DNA from: Acinetobacter calcoaceticus
GTDB taxonomy: Bacteria > Pseudomonadota > Gammaproteobacteria > Pseudomonadales > Moraxellaceae
Assembly: GCF_016508255.1 (NCBI RefSeq)
Contig: NZ_JADVKT010000016.1
Span: 1 to 22,835 of the forward strand
Direction: 5' to 3'
Length of the DNA stretch: 22,835 nt
Part shown: one piece after another, positions 15,801-22,835 of the stretch
How positions within the stretch are numbered: the stretch's first letter is position 1
Layout of the letters: every line of letters begins with the position of its first letter
Position numbers and translations under genes: made by a program
Notes under the pieces: generated by a model
The model's database searches: none
Told to the model about the DNA's origin: nothing
The model's input: only the letters and a program-made list of their open reading frames with translations

Positions 15801-18051
15801 CTCTTTCTCTCAGTTGATCAAGTACTTCCATTTTTTGAGATTTTGATGAGTGTAGCTGCAAGCACAATTCACTTAAGCCAATTTGTGTCAGACGACGATA
15901 AACGACTTCTAATGCAGCCATTTTTTCAGAAACGAATAACACCGATTTACCATCTGCCAAACATTGAGAAATCATATTGGTAATAGTCTGTGACTTACCT
16001 GTACCAGGAGGACCTGATAACACAAAAGTACGCCCCAATGCTGCGGACATGACTGCTGCCAGCTGCGAAGAATCAGACGATAATGGCGTAAATAATTGTT
16101 GTGGCTTATATTGTTGGTCTAATTGAGCAGGTTGCGGGAATTCATCTTGTTTAATAAAAGGTTCCCGTGGGGATTCAATCAGATGATTTACCACAGATTG
16201 ATTTTTTAGTTGATCCATCCGTGAAGACAAATCAAGCCACATTAAATATTTTGAGAATGAGAACTGACCAATTGCAGCCTCAGCTTTTACTTCCCATCCT
16301 GCTATATTTACAATCGCCTTTCGTACAATATGTAAAACCTTATTAACATCTATGCCAGAATCATCTGTTGGTAAAGGATTTAAGCCCGCAATATCAAGTT
16401 CAAAATCCTGTCTTAATAATTGTAGTAAAGTAGAGTTAAAACGTGGCTCATCATCATACATAAATAGACGATAACCTGTTTTAGCTGTCTCACGCGTAAT
16501 CTGTACAGGAATGAGGAGTAAAGGTGCTTTAAATGTACGTTTCGAGCGTTCGGACTCTCTCCACTCAAGAAAACCAACCGCAAGAAATAATGTATTAGCT
16601 CCGCCTTCCTCTAAAGCAGTACGGGAAGCACGATAGACTTCAATCAAGCGTTTTTCTAATAAAGGTGTATCTAAAGGACTAAATAATAATTTTCTAGAAA
16701 GGTTTTCATCAACGTATTGATTAATATGCTGGCTTTCGTTGTCGCGCTGAACATCTTTTAGAGAAATACTATCCACACTTTTAAATAAGAAACCTTCCTG
16801 ATTTGCTAGAGCATCTTCAAGTTTGCTAAGTGTTAACTCAGAACACTGTAATGGGATGCTGTAACGATTATCTTTAAAATTTAAGAGTTTGTTACGAAGG
16901 CTTAAATCCAATAAACGGCGTAACCAACGATCAACACGTGTGGCTTTGTTTTCAAGAGGGCGCTCATTATCGTAAACAGGAATAGATGCCGTCGCCCATT
17001 CAATCTCTGTATCATCCAAATGATTTTTCTTTTCCAGATTTGCAGAAATCGGCTTAATACCACGTAAACGGGATTGACGAACATCTATCGCAAGATAAAA
17101 CTTATTCTGACGAGATTCATCCTTTATATATTGTTTTGCAGTTTCTAGCGCAGTTGTAAATTTTCCTTGTTGTGTAAGCAACGTGGTTTCAATAAAGACT
17201 ATCTCACCTAAATCATAACGTTTTCTTAAAGCTTGGATATCATCAATGATCAAGTCAACATTTGGCGTCTCATTTAACCAAACACCAAGATACGAATGTC
17301 CTTCTTCAATAATAAGTAAAGTATCTAAGCCTATTTGTTCAGCCAAAGCACTTAAAAGTATTGTCGTGTCTAAACAACATGCTAACTTTTCTTCAAAAAT
17401 CTGCTTTGCCAAACGGATTCGTTGGCCCGATTTAACAAAGCTTGCTGGGTTAACAATGTAATGAATATCTTGTTCCAATAAAGATTCCCACAACGTATTC
17501 AGCTGAGATAAAACAGAATCTCGATCTCGGTCTTGATAACCACTTAATGAACCTAATTGTTTTGATTTTAGAATTTCACTCGCTTTAACTAAAATTGGGC
17601 TGAGAGCAGATGCATTCGGCTGTGAAAAACTTGCCAATAACTCAATTGGCTGACGCTCGCCACCCCATGTATCAATCGTTAATACATCAATTTCTAACTG
17701 CTGTTCTGCAAGAACCTCTTCTCTTTCATTCAGCCAAAGTACTTCAACACTACCTTTCATATTTTCAGGCAGCTCTTGTAACATTTGAATATTAAAAGCT
17801 AATTTTGGCTTATCGAGAGCCAAGACTTGATTAGCTTCCAAGCTTGCAATATGAATAGTATGTTCTTTGAAATATTCAGGGTTAGAACGAATAATAATCC
17901 GTGAACCAGAAACTGTTTCAGTTGAAGAAATTAGAACATGTCGAATTAGGGGTACTGAATTTTGTTGTAGAACAAAACTCAAAGCTGAAGCACAATCAAC
18001 TTTTAATGAATATTCAGGATTAGTTTGTTGTTTATTATCAATTTCTGACAC
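12895..18051 (-). CDS. DUF4011-helicase-Vsr-like nuclease, probable antiphage protein (Hhe-type)
   Basis: This 1718-residue protein is an intact multidomain helicase-nuclease. Residues 200-300 look transglutaminase-like (LACCLDTT with Cys225/Cys226, GHSYLGVW with His252). A DUF4011 segment begins at RLLDLSLRNKLLNF near 378. The SF1 helicase core has Walker A GPPGTGKS (680-687), a long Gln-rich, coiled-coil-prone insert (about 720-1270), Walker B DEAS at Asp1314, GDNKQMPP near 1339, HYRSR near 1385, QGDERDI near 1514 and RRLNVAITRAR near 1546-1556. The C-terminal 110 residues match the Vsr/DUF559-like nuclease fold, with Asp1638, Asp1657 and the LRPTVLNGLGWEVLSVWTVDWW ending. From memory, this order is that of Hhe, a one-gene antiphage system. 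A GTG start follows AGGGG. It is presumably cytoplasmic, acting on foreign DNA. Confidence 0.87.
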   Translation of the reverse strand: MSEIDNKQQTNPEYSLKVDCASALSFVLQQNSVPLIRHVLISSTETVSGSRIIIRSNPEYFKEHTIHIASLEANQVLALDKPKLAFNIQMLQELPENMKGSVEVLWLNEREEVLAEQQLEIDVLTIDTWGGERQPIELLASFSQPNASALSPILVKASEILKSKQLGSLSGYQDRDRDSVLSQLNTLWESLLEQDIHYIVNPASFVKSGQRIRLAKQIFEEKLACCLDTTILLSALAEQIGLDTLLIIEEGHSYLGVWLNETPNVDLIIDDIQALRKRYDLGEIVFIETTLLTQQGKFTTALETAKQYIKDESRQNKFYLAIDVRQSRLRGIKPISANLEKKNHLDDTEIEWATASIPVYDNERPLENKATRVDRWLRRLLDLSLRNKLLNFKDNRYSIPLQCSELTLSKLEDALANQEGFLFKSVDSISLKDVQRDNESQHINQYVDENLSRKLLFSPLDTPLLEKRLIEVYRASRTALEEGGANTLFLAVGFLEWRESERSKRTFKAPLLLIPVQITRETAKTGYRLFMYDDEPRFNSTLLQLLRQDFELDIAGLNPLPTDDSGIDVNKVLHIVRKAIVNIAGWEVKAEAAIGQFSFSKYLMWLDLSSRMDQLKNQSVVNHLIESPREPFIKQDEFPQPAQLDQQYKPQQLFTPLSSDSSQLAAVMSAALGRTFVLSGPPGTGKSQTITNMISQCLADGKSVLFVSEKMAALEVVYRRLTQIGLSELCLQLHSSKSQKMEVLDQLRERAQKNNDPYFLSTQPKTTEWQKLSDRLIQTRDELNQHVKNLHTSHPIGWSLYAAMSDELRYRDTPHLRFPDISIATLTAEKRELLNETVTQAIGLRQLVNENAKQILDGFAEGLAEPIWSLAWQEQYQILQDQLVDQIQRLQNSVSTWQEVFGFGEKQNLSQVKHDVSIFTALSDLVQQTDLKLLSIIKDLDLNTITQAKQLVQDLRQQRSSLVGQYQSQIYQADLSQIAFKWREAESKIFPFSWFAKFQLRNLVKTYQSSTQRPTALAVAHDLPILQHIQSQQKQFTEYENQLASKFGSYWQGEDSAWQSFETIHHQWQEIKQIVASKITDQATLLKVVEFSKNNSLDEIKQNIAQVENTFSQLLNDHALKNDAQLTPYLDINFNEIIERQQQLQQHSSSWRHWLNWQAIKSKLIQQGLKPLAFELLDTPLELDAALKRLNINLARHWITHQFSQHPELNQFNSQQHEQKIQTFAQQDRDHQLAASHEIIHRWNAIFSEQDKHKAQWTVLNKELGKKRRHIPVRELMRQIPDVLVGLKPCLLMSPLSVAQYLDTEAKFDVVIFDEASQIPVWDAIGALARGKQSIVVGDNKQMPPTSFFGKGDSEEEVDEEVTEDLESILDECLAAQLPELVLNWHYRSRYESLIQFSNQKYYKGGLFTFPAPVAKDTAVKLHRVDGVYDKGDTRTNSNEAKAIVEFIIQHLQSQLGQENPLTLGVVTFNMTQQKLIEDLLDNELANHPELETLSKSGIEPLFVKNLENVQGDERDIIIFSITYAKDQDGRLSMNFGALNRQGGQRRLNVAITRARQGLHVFSALSPEEINLARTNSEGVRDLKDFLIFARSGQLHLNYSDQSKQQSKKEFVQYLQTKLQEQGWSVDIGIGQGDSCVDLAIKDDLNSGSYIAGIIVDGENYAKAATARDRDQLRPTVLNGLGWEVLSVWTVDWWLDPEQNLTKLVNMLEEIKSKEDVA

Positions 18052-18231
18052 TATTGACCCCTATCTATTTTATTAAATCTAATTAAAGATATGCTAAAAA
18101 ACTAAAGTTAGAATATTAAATGATTTATGTTTTATTTTAAAATTAAACAATCAGCAATATTCAACATTTCTTAGGTGAAAAAAGTGAATTCTTAGCCTTT
18201 TTAAATTAAGAAACTAAATAAAAAGTCCATT

Positions 18232-18282
18232 TTAACTACGCTTGAAAGTTTGAGTTTAGAAGTACCTTTAAAGCGTAGTTAA
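18232..18282 (-). terminator. Long hairpin after the porin gene
   Basis: Perfect 12-bp arms, TTAACTACGCTT and its complement, with an inner AAAG/CTTT pairing make a long stem 25 bases past the porin stop. On the minus strand it is followed by ATGGACTTTTTATTTAG. The gap 18052-18307 also contains the helicase promoter region, in which I cannot fix the boxes. Confidence 0.6.
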
Positions 18283-18307
18283 TGAGGCCATTATTAATAA
18301 ATTTAAA

Positions 18308-19102
18308 TTAAAAGACCTTTTTTACAGACACTGTAAAAGTCGAATCAATCGGATTTGAAATAAGCGCATCTGCTTCACCATTACTATACTTTTTATAGTA
18401 ACTATTTTTATCCCATGCTTTGGTATAAGCCAATCCTGCACTCCAGCCATCACCTAAATCTTTAATGAGTTCAGCTTTAACATCTTGAAAATTAGATTCT
18501 GAGAAATTTTTAATTCGTTCATACCCATAATGAGCACCAAAAGTCCAACTTTCATTGATGGGCTGGGTAAAGTTTAAGTCTAAATAACTTGATCCTCTGG
18601 AACGTTTACCAACAGGTCCTCCCATGGTATTTGAGTTATAACCTGCATAATTTGGCGTATAGGTAATAAAATATTTAAGGGTGAAAGGCCCATAACCAAT
18701 TTGAGGTACGATTTCGCCATAGTTATAGCTGGTGCTACCTGTTTCTGGTGTACTTCTCGCATCTGGATAGTAGTAATAAAAAACTGTCATTCCAGCCGAA
18801 AACTTATCGAAAGTTTTTATATAACCTGTATAAAAATCCCACTCAACGGAAGCATCCCGCAGATAGTTTGAACTCACACTCGATGCCCAAGTTCCAACAA
18901 AAAAGCCATTCGGGTTAATATAATCTAGGCCACCTTGCAAGGCTGGTTTACCCCAAGTTTGTTGGAAACCACGTGAAATATATTGGCTAGCAAAAGTAAC
19001 ATTCGCGCTATAAGGAGAGGTTTTTTCTTGTTCATTTAATTGTTCAGCATGTACAACACCTGTAGTCATAATGAGAGAAGCGACGCCTAAAATTTTTCTC
19101 AT
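18308..19102 (-). CDS. TorF-family putative outer-membrane porin
   Basis: This 264-residue protein has a Sec signal peptide (MRKILGVASLIMTTGVVHA, cleavage near residue 19) and then a beta-barrel pattern of alternating aromatic strands. The SANVTFASQYISRGFQQTW opening (about 33-51) is the hallmark of the TorF/TIGR02001 outer-membrane family, and the last residue is the Phe expected for barrel assembly. AAGGAA precedes the ATG. It lies next to catM on the same strand, so it may serve uptake of aromatic compounds or their breakdown products, though the family has no fixed substrate. The short palindrome ACCTATAGGT at 19125-19134 lies in its promoter region and could be an operator. Confidence 0.85.
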   Translation of the reverse strand: MRKILGVASLIMTTGVVHAEQLNEQEKTSPYSANVTFASQYISRGFQQTWGKPALQGGLDYINPNGFFVGTWASSVSSNYLRDASVEWDFYTGYIKTFDKFSAGMTVFYYYYPDARSTPETGSTSYNYGEIVPQIGYGPFTLKYFITYTPNYAGYNSNTMGGPVGKRSRGSSYLDLNFTQPINESWTFGAHYGYERIKNFSESNFQDVKAELIKDLGDGWSAGLAYTKAWDKNSYYKKYSNGEADALISNPIDSTFTVSVKKVF

Positions 19103-19124
19103 CTAATAATTCCTTTTAAATATT

Positions 19125-19134
19125 ACCTATAGGT
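19125..19134. promoter_or_regulatory. Short palindrome upstream of the porin gene
   Basis: ACCTATAGGT is a perfect 10-bp palindrome about 23 bases before the porin ATG, within a symmetric A+T-rich context. It could be an operator or overlap the -10 region. No regulator can be assigned. Confidence 0.3.
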
Positions 19135-19183
19135 TTAAAGTTTTTAAAATAACATGATAAGTTGTTTAAAACGTATTAAAAAT

Positions 19184-20117
<934 letters not shown>

Positions 20118-20154
20118 CTTAAAATACCGTTCTATATCTATTTTAGGCTATTAC

Positions 20155-20169
20155 ATTCTTCTATGGTAT
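20155..20169. promoter_or_regulatory. CatM-binding site near the catB promoter
   Basis: ATTC-TTCTATG-GTAT matches ATAC-N7-GTAT except for two bases in the left half. It is close to the catB promoter, 30 bases before the ATG, like the lower-affinity site whose occupancy changes with effector in the A. baylyi system. The effect on transcription is inferred. Confidence 0.55.
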
Positions 20170-20198
20170 GTAAACAAGTTCGTAATAGTTGAAACTTC

Positions 20199-21305
20199 AT
20201 GTATAGAACCATAGAAACCATACTTGTGGATATTCCAACTATCCGTCCTCACCAGTTGTCTGTGACCACCATGCGTACTCAGACTTTGGTGCTCGTTAAA
20301 ATTACGACCATGGATGGTATTGTCGGTTGGGGTGAAGCGACCACCATTGGTGGACTGAACTATGGTGAAGAAAGTCCTGAAAGTGTCAAAGCCAATATTG
20401 ATACTTACTTTGCACCATTACTCACTTCGGTTAAAGATTTAAACGTTGCACAAACACTAAAACTGATTCGTAAGAATATTAATGGTAACCGTTTTGCGAA
20501 ATGTGCCATTCAGACTGCCCTACTTGATATTCAGGCAAAACGACTAGACGTGCCATTAAGCGAAGTTTTAGGTGGACGTCTGCGTAACAGTTTACCTGTA
20601 CTTTGGACACTTGCGTCTGGCGACACAGAAAAAGATATTGCTGAAGCTCGAAAAATGATTGAGTTGAAACGTCATAACACGTTCAAACTCAAAATCGGCT
20701 CACGCCCTTTACAACACGATGTTGACCATGTCATTGCAATTAAAAAAGCACTCGGTGCAGATATTAGTGTACGTGTTGACGTAAATCGTGCATGGTCAGA
20801 GCTGGAATGTATTCAAGGTATTCAGCAACTGCAAGATGGCGGAATTGATTTAATTGAGCAACCTTGCGCTATTCAAAATACTGAAGCGCTTGCTCGTTTA
20901 ACACGCCGTTTTGATGTCGCAATCATGGCAGATGAAGCTTTAACAGGCCCTGACAGCGCGTACCGTATTGCAAAAAGCCATGGTGCTGATGTATTTGCAG
21001 TAAAGATTGAACAATCTGGTGGTCTGATCGAAGCATGTGAAGTTGCCAAGATTGCAGGTTTAGCTGGCATTGATCTTTATGGCGGCACCATGCTTGAAGG
21101 CCCTGTAGGTAGTATCGCTTCTGCTCATGCATTTGCGACCTTTGAAACATTAGCCTTTGGCACTGAATTATTTGGTCCGTTATTACTTACTGAAGAAATT
21201 TTAAAAGAACCACTGCGTTACGAAAACTTTGAATTGCACTTGCCAACGGCTTCGGGCTTAGGCATTGAAATTGATGAAGATAAAGTTGAGAAGTTACGTC
21301 GTTAA
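20199..21305 (+). CDS. catB: Muconate cycloisomerase
   Basis: This 368-residue enzyme of the enolase superfamily converts cis,cis-muconate to muconolactone in catechol ortho-cleavage. The N-terminal capping domain carries VGWGEATTIGGLNYGEESPE (about 43-62). The barrel has the catalytic pair Lys163 and Lys165 in FKLKIG, the metal-site segments VDVNRAWSE near 194-202, IEQP near 220-223 and DEALTGP near 245-251, and the second-base region FAVKIEQSGG near 266-275. Full length and intact. The CatM sites lie directly upstream; the ribosome site is weak (GAAACT). catC starts 23 bases after its stop, so the two are co-transcribed. Confidence 0.95.
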   Translation: MYRTIETILVDIPTIRPHQLSVTTMRTQTLVLVKITTMDGIVGWGEATTIGGLNYGEESPESVKANIDTYFAPLLTSVKDLNVAQTLKLIRKNINGNRFAKCAIQTALLDIQAKRLDVPLSEVLGGRLRNSLPVLWTLASGDTEKDIAEARKMIELKRHNTFKLKIGSRPLQHDVDHVIAIKKALGADISVRVDVNRAWSELECIQGIQQLQDGGIDLIEQPCAIQNTEALARLTRRFDVAIMADEALTGPDSAYRIAKSHGADVFAVKIEQSGGLIEACEVAKIAGLAGIDLYGGTMLEGPVGSIASAHAFATFETLAFGTELFGPLLLTEEILKEPLRYENFELHLPTASGLGIEIDEDKVEKLRR

Positions 21306-21328
21306 GGCAACAGGATAAGGAGTTTCCC

Positions 21329-21619
21329 ATGTTATTTCATGTACGTATGGATGTGCATATTCCACTTGATATGCCAGCCGACAAAGCAAATGAAATTAAG
21401 GCCGTTGAAAAAGCCTATTCGCAAGACTTACAACGTCAAGGCAAATGGCGTCATATCTGGCGAGTTACAGGTCAATACTCAAACATCAGTATTTTTGATG
21501 TAGAGAGCAATGAAGAATTGCACAATATTTTACAAGGTTTGCCGCTTTATCCTTATATGAATATCGAAGTGATGGCCCTCAATCGCCACCCTTCCTCTGT
21601 TCGTGATGATGATTCGTAA
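21329..21619 (+). CDS. catC: Muconolactone delta-isomerase
   Basis: This 96-residue cytoplasmic enzyme moves the double bond of muconolactone to give 3-oxoadipate enol-lactone, the step after CatB. Its length and the MLFHVRMDVHIPLDMP opening, WRHIWRVTGQYSNISIFDVES core and LPLYPYMNIEVMALNRHP ending are standard for the family, which forms a decamer. AAGGAG lies before the ATG. It follows catB closely and precedes catA by 160 bases. Confidence 0.95.
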   Translation: MLFHVRMDVHIPLDMPADKANEIKAVEKAYSQDLQRQGKWRHIWRVTGQYSNISIFDVESNEELHNILQGLPLYPYMNIEVMALNRHPSSVRDDDS

Positions 21620-21696
21620 ACCAAAATAATTTTTTAAATGTGATTCCTGAAGTCCATTTAAAACTAAGCATATTTATTCAGAAGGTAACAAGGAAC

Positions 21697-21745
21697 GTGG
21701 CAGCAACTATTCGCTAGCAAAATAAAATGCCCGCAACACTGCCAC
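21697..21745 (+). repeat. Inverted repeat between catC and catA
   Basis: GTGGCAG at 21697-21703 and CTGCCAC at 21739-21745 are perfect 7-bp complements with 35 bases between them. There is no following T run, so this is unlikely to be a simple terminator. It may be an RNA-processing or attenuation structure inside a catBCA transcript, or flank a promoter for catA. It ends 34 bases before catA. Confidence 0.4.
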
Positions 21746-21779
21746 CCAAAACCGTATTGCATACTTAAGGAGCTTTAGT

Positions 21780-22700
21780 ATGAACCGTCAACAAATTGAT
21801 GCGCTTGTAAAACAAATGAATGTCGACACTGCAAAAGGCGAAGTCGATGCACGTGTTCAACAAATTGTAGTGCGCCTTCTTGGGGATTTATTTCAAGCCA
21901 TTGAAGATTTAGATATCCAACCTTCAGAAGTATGGAAAGGTTTGGAATATTTTACCGATGCAGGTCAAGCAAACGAACTTGGTCTTTTGGCAGCTGGCTT
22001 AGGTTTAGAGCACTATCTTGATTTACGTGCAGATGAAGCTGATGCAAAAGCTGGCGTTACTGGCGGCACACCTCGTACGATCGAAGGTCCACTTTATGTA
22101 GCGGGCGCGCCTGAAACCGTTGGTTTTGCTCGTATGGATGATGGCACTGAGTATGGCAAAATCGCTACCTTAATTATTGAAGGTACTGTGACTGATACTG
22201 ATGGCAATATCATTGAAAATGCTAAAGTTGAAGTATGGCATGCCAACAGTTTGGGTAACTACTCATTCTTTGATAAGTCTCAATCTGACTTTAACTTACG
22301 CCGTAGTATTTTGACTGATGCTGATGGTAAATATGTTGCATTAACCACGATGCCTGTAGGTTATGGTTGCCCACCAGAAGGTACGACTCAAGCCCTTCTT
22401 AACAAGTTAGGCCGTCATGGTAACCGTCCATCTCACGTTCACTACTTCGTTTCTGCACCAGGTTTCCGCAAGCTTACGACTCAATTCAACATTGAGGGTG
22501 ACGAGTACTTATGGGATGACTTTGCTTTCGCAACTCGCGACGGACTAGTAGCAACAGCAGTTGATGTAACAGACCCAGCGGAAATTCAACGCCGTGGTTT
22601 AGATCATGCTTTCAAACACATCACATTCAACATTGAACTTGTGAAAGATGCAGTTGCTGCACCTTCAACTGAAGTTGAACGTCGCCGCGCTAGTGCTTAA
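21780..22700 (+). CDS. catA: Catechol 1,2-dioxygenase
   Basis: This 306-residue non-heme Fe(III) intradiol dioxygenase cleaves catechol to cis,cis-muconate, the substrate of CatB and the effector of CatM. The N-terminal helical dimerisation domain (1-105) is followed by the beta-sandwich catalytic domain. Iron ligands are Tyr161 (GNYSFF), Tyr195 (VGYGCPPEG) and His219/His221 (RPSHVHYF), the usual Tyr2-His2 set. AAGGAG supports the ATG. It ends the visible catBCA set; the order differs from A. baylyi ADP1, where I recall catA lying apart from catBC. It is full length and followed by a strong terminator. Confidence 0.95.
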   Translation: MNRQQIDALVKQMNVDTAKGEVDARVQQIVVRLLGDLFQAIEDLDIQPSEVWKGLEYFTDAGQANELGLLAAGLGLEHYLDLRADEADAKAGVTGGTPRTIEGPLYVAGAPETVGFARMDDGTEYGKIATLIIEGTVTDTDGNIIENAKVEVWHANSLGNYSFFDKSQSDFNLRRSILTDADGKYVALTTMPVGYGCPPEGTTQALLNKLGRHGNRPSHVHYFVSAPGFRKLTTQFNIEGDEYLWDDFAFATRDGLVATAVDVTDPAEIQRRGLDHAFKHITFNIELVKDAVAAPSTEVERRRASA

Positions 22701-22712
22701 TTGAAAGTATAT

Positions 22713-22740
22713 GTGAGTTAAAAGTTCGCTTTTGACTCAC
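22713..22740 (+). terminator. catA terminator with TTCG tetraloop
   Basis: GTGAGTTAAAAG and CTTTTGACTCAC form a 12-bp stem (one T-G wobble) closed by a stable TTCG tetraloop, 12 bases after the catA stop. The following AAAACTTATTTCATTT is only partly T-rich. It marks the end of the cat transcript; 22741-22835 holds no gene that I can see. Confidence 0.8.
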
Positions 22741-22835
22741 AAAACTTATTTCATTTATTACTACCATTAAGAATTTTAAATAAATTTTTAGCGGTAGTAA
22801 TACATCACGTTACCTCTTGCTCTAAGGTTTCTCAC

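Noticed and set aside
18103..18115. A TAAAGTTAG half-site upstream of the helicase gene, resembling the MerR dyad
   Set aside because: There is no complementary half four bases on and no 19-bp hexamer pair around it, so it looks like chance in A+T-rich DNA.
12895..18307. Transposon or integrative element carrying the helicase gene
   Set aside because: I found no integrase, transposase, terminal inverted repeats or flanking target duplications by eye, so mobility is only a possibility to test by comparing strains.

Overview
The window reads as chromosomal DNA of a low-GC gammaproteobacterium, almost certainly Acinetobacter (A. baumannii/calcoaceticus complex or a close relative). The basis is family recognition: a CatM-type LysR regulator divergent from catB with an ATAC-N7-GTAT operator, a catBC-catA set close to that of A. 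baylyi from memory, a TorF-type porin, and A+T-rich intergenic DNA. No tRNA, rRNA, insertion sequence, CRISPR array or phage gene was seen.

Layout. (1) 1-2120: an A+T-rich leader, then a two-gene unit for a DUF2231-type membrane protein and a sorbosone-dehydrogenase-like lipoprotein. (2) 2250-4057: a TetR regulator resembling RamR, followed by a RomA/NAPE-PLD-like metallo-beta-lactamase-fold hydrolase; related TGAGT/ACTCA palindromes precede both genes. (3) 4070-4459: a small unrecognised membrane protein. (4) 4640-12153: a cluster centred on a MerR regulator (5486-5902). Around it lie a cytoplasmic and a periplasmic DJ-1/PfpI protein, a RibD/DHFR-fold protein, an old-yellow-enzyme-like flavoprotein with a saccharopine-dehydrogenase-like partner, a haloperoxidase-like hydrolase and an acetoacetate-decarboxylase-family protein. 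(5) 12187-12810: a broken membrane-protein remnant and a PpnP-like nucleoside phosphorylase. (6) 12895-18051: a 1718-residue DUF4011-helicase-nuclease protein that looks like a one-gene antiphage system. (7) 18308-22700: a TorF porin, catM, and catB-catC-catA for catechol ortho-cleavage.

The most interesting signal is regulatory. Five promoters in region 4 share one layout: a -35 box, exactly 19 bp of spacer holding a CTTAAAG-N4-CTTTAAG-like dyad, then a -10 box. Over-long spacers with a central dyad are the hallmark of MerR activation, and this dyad matches the one I recall for the Bacillus electrophile sensor AdhR (NmlR family), which also controls a DJ-1/PfpI protein. The local MerR gene therefore probably controls both DJ-1 genes, the flavoprotein operon, the hydrolase and the decarboxylase-family gene as a compact carbonyl/electrophile-response regulon. 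This is inference from sequence architecture; binding has not been tested.
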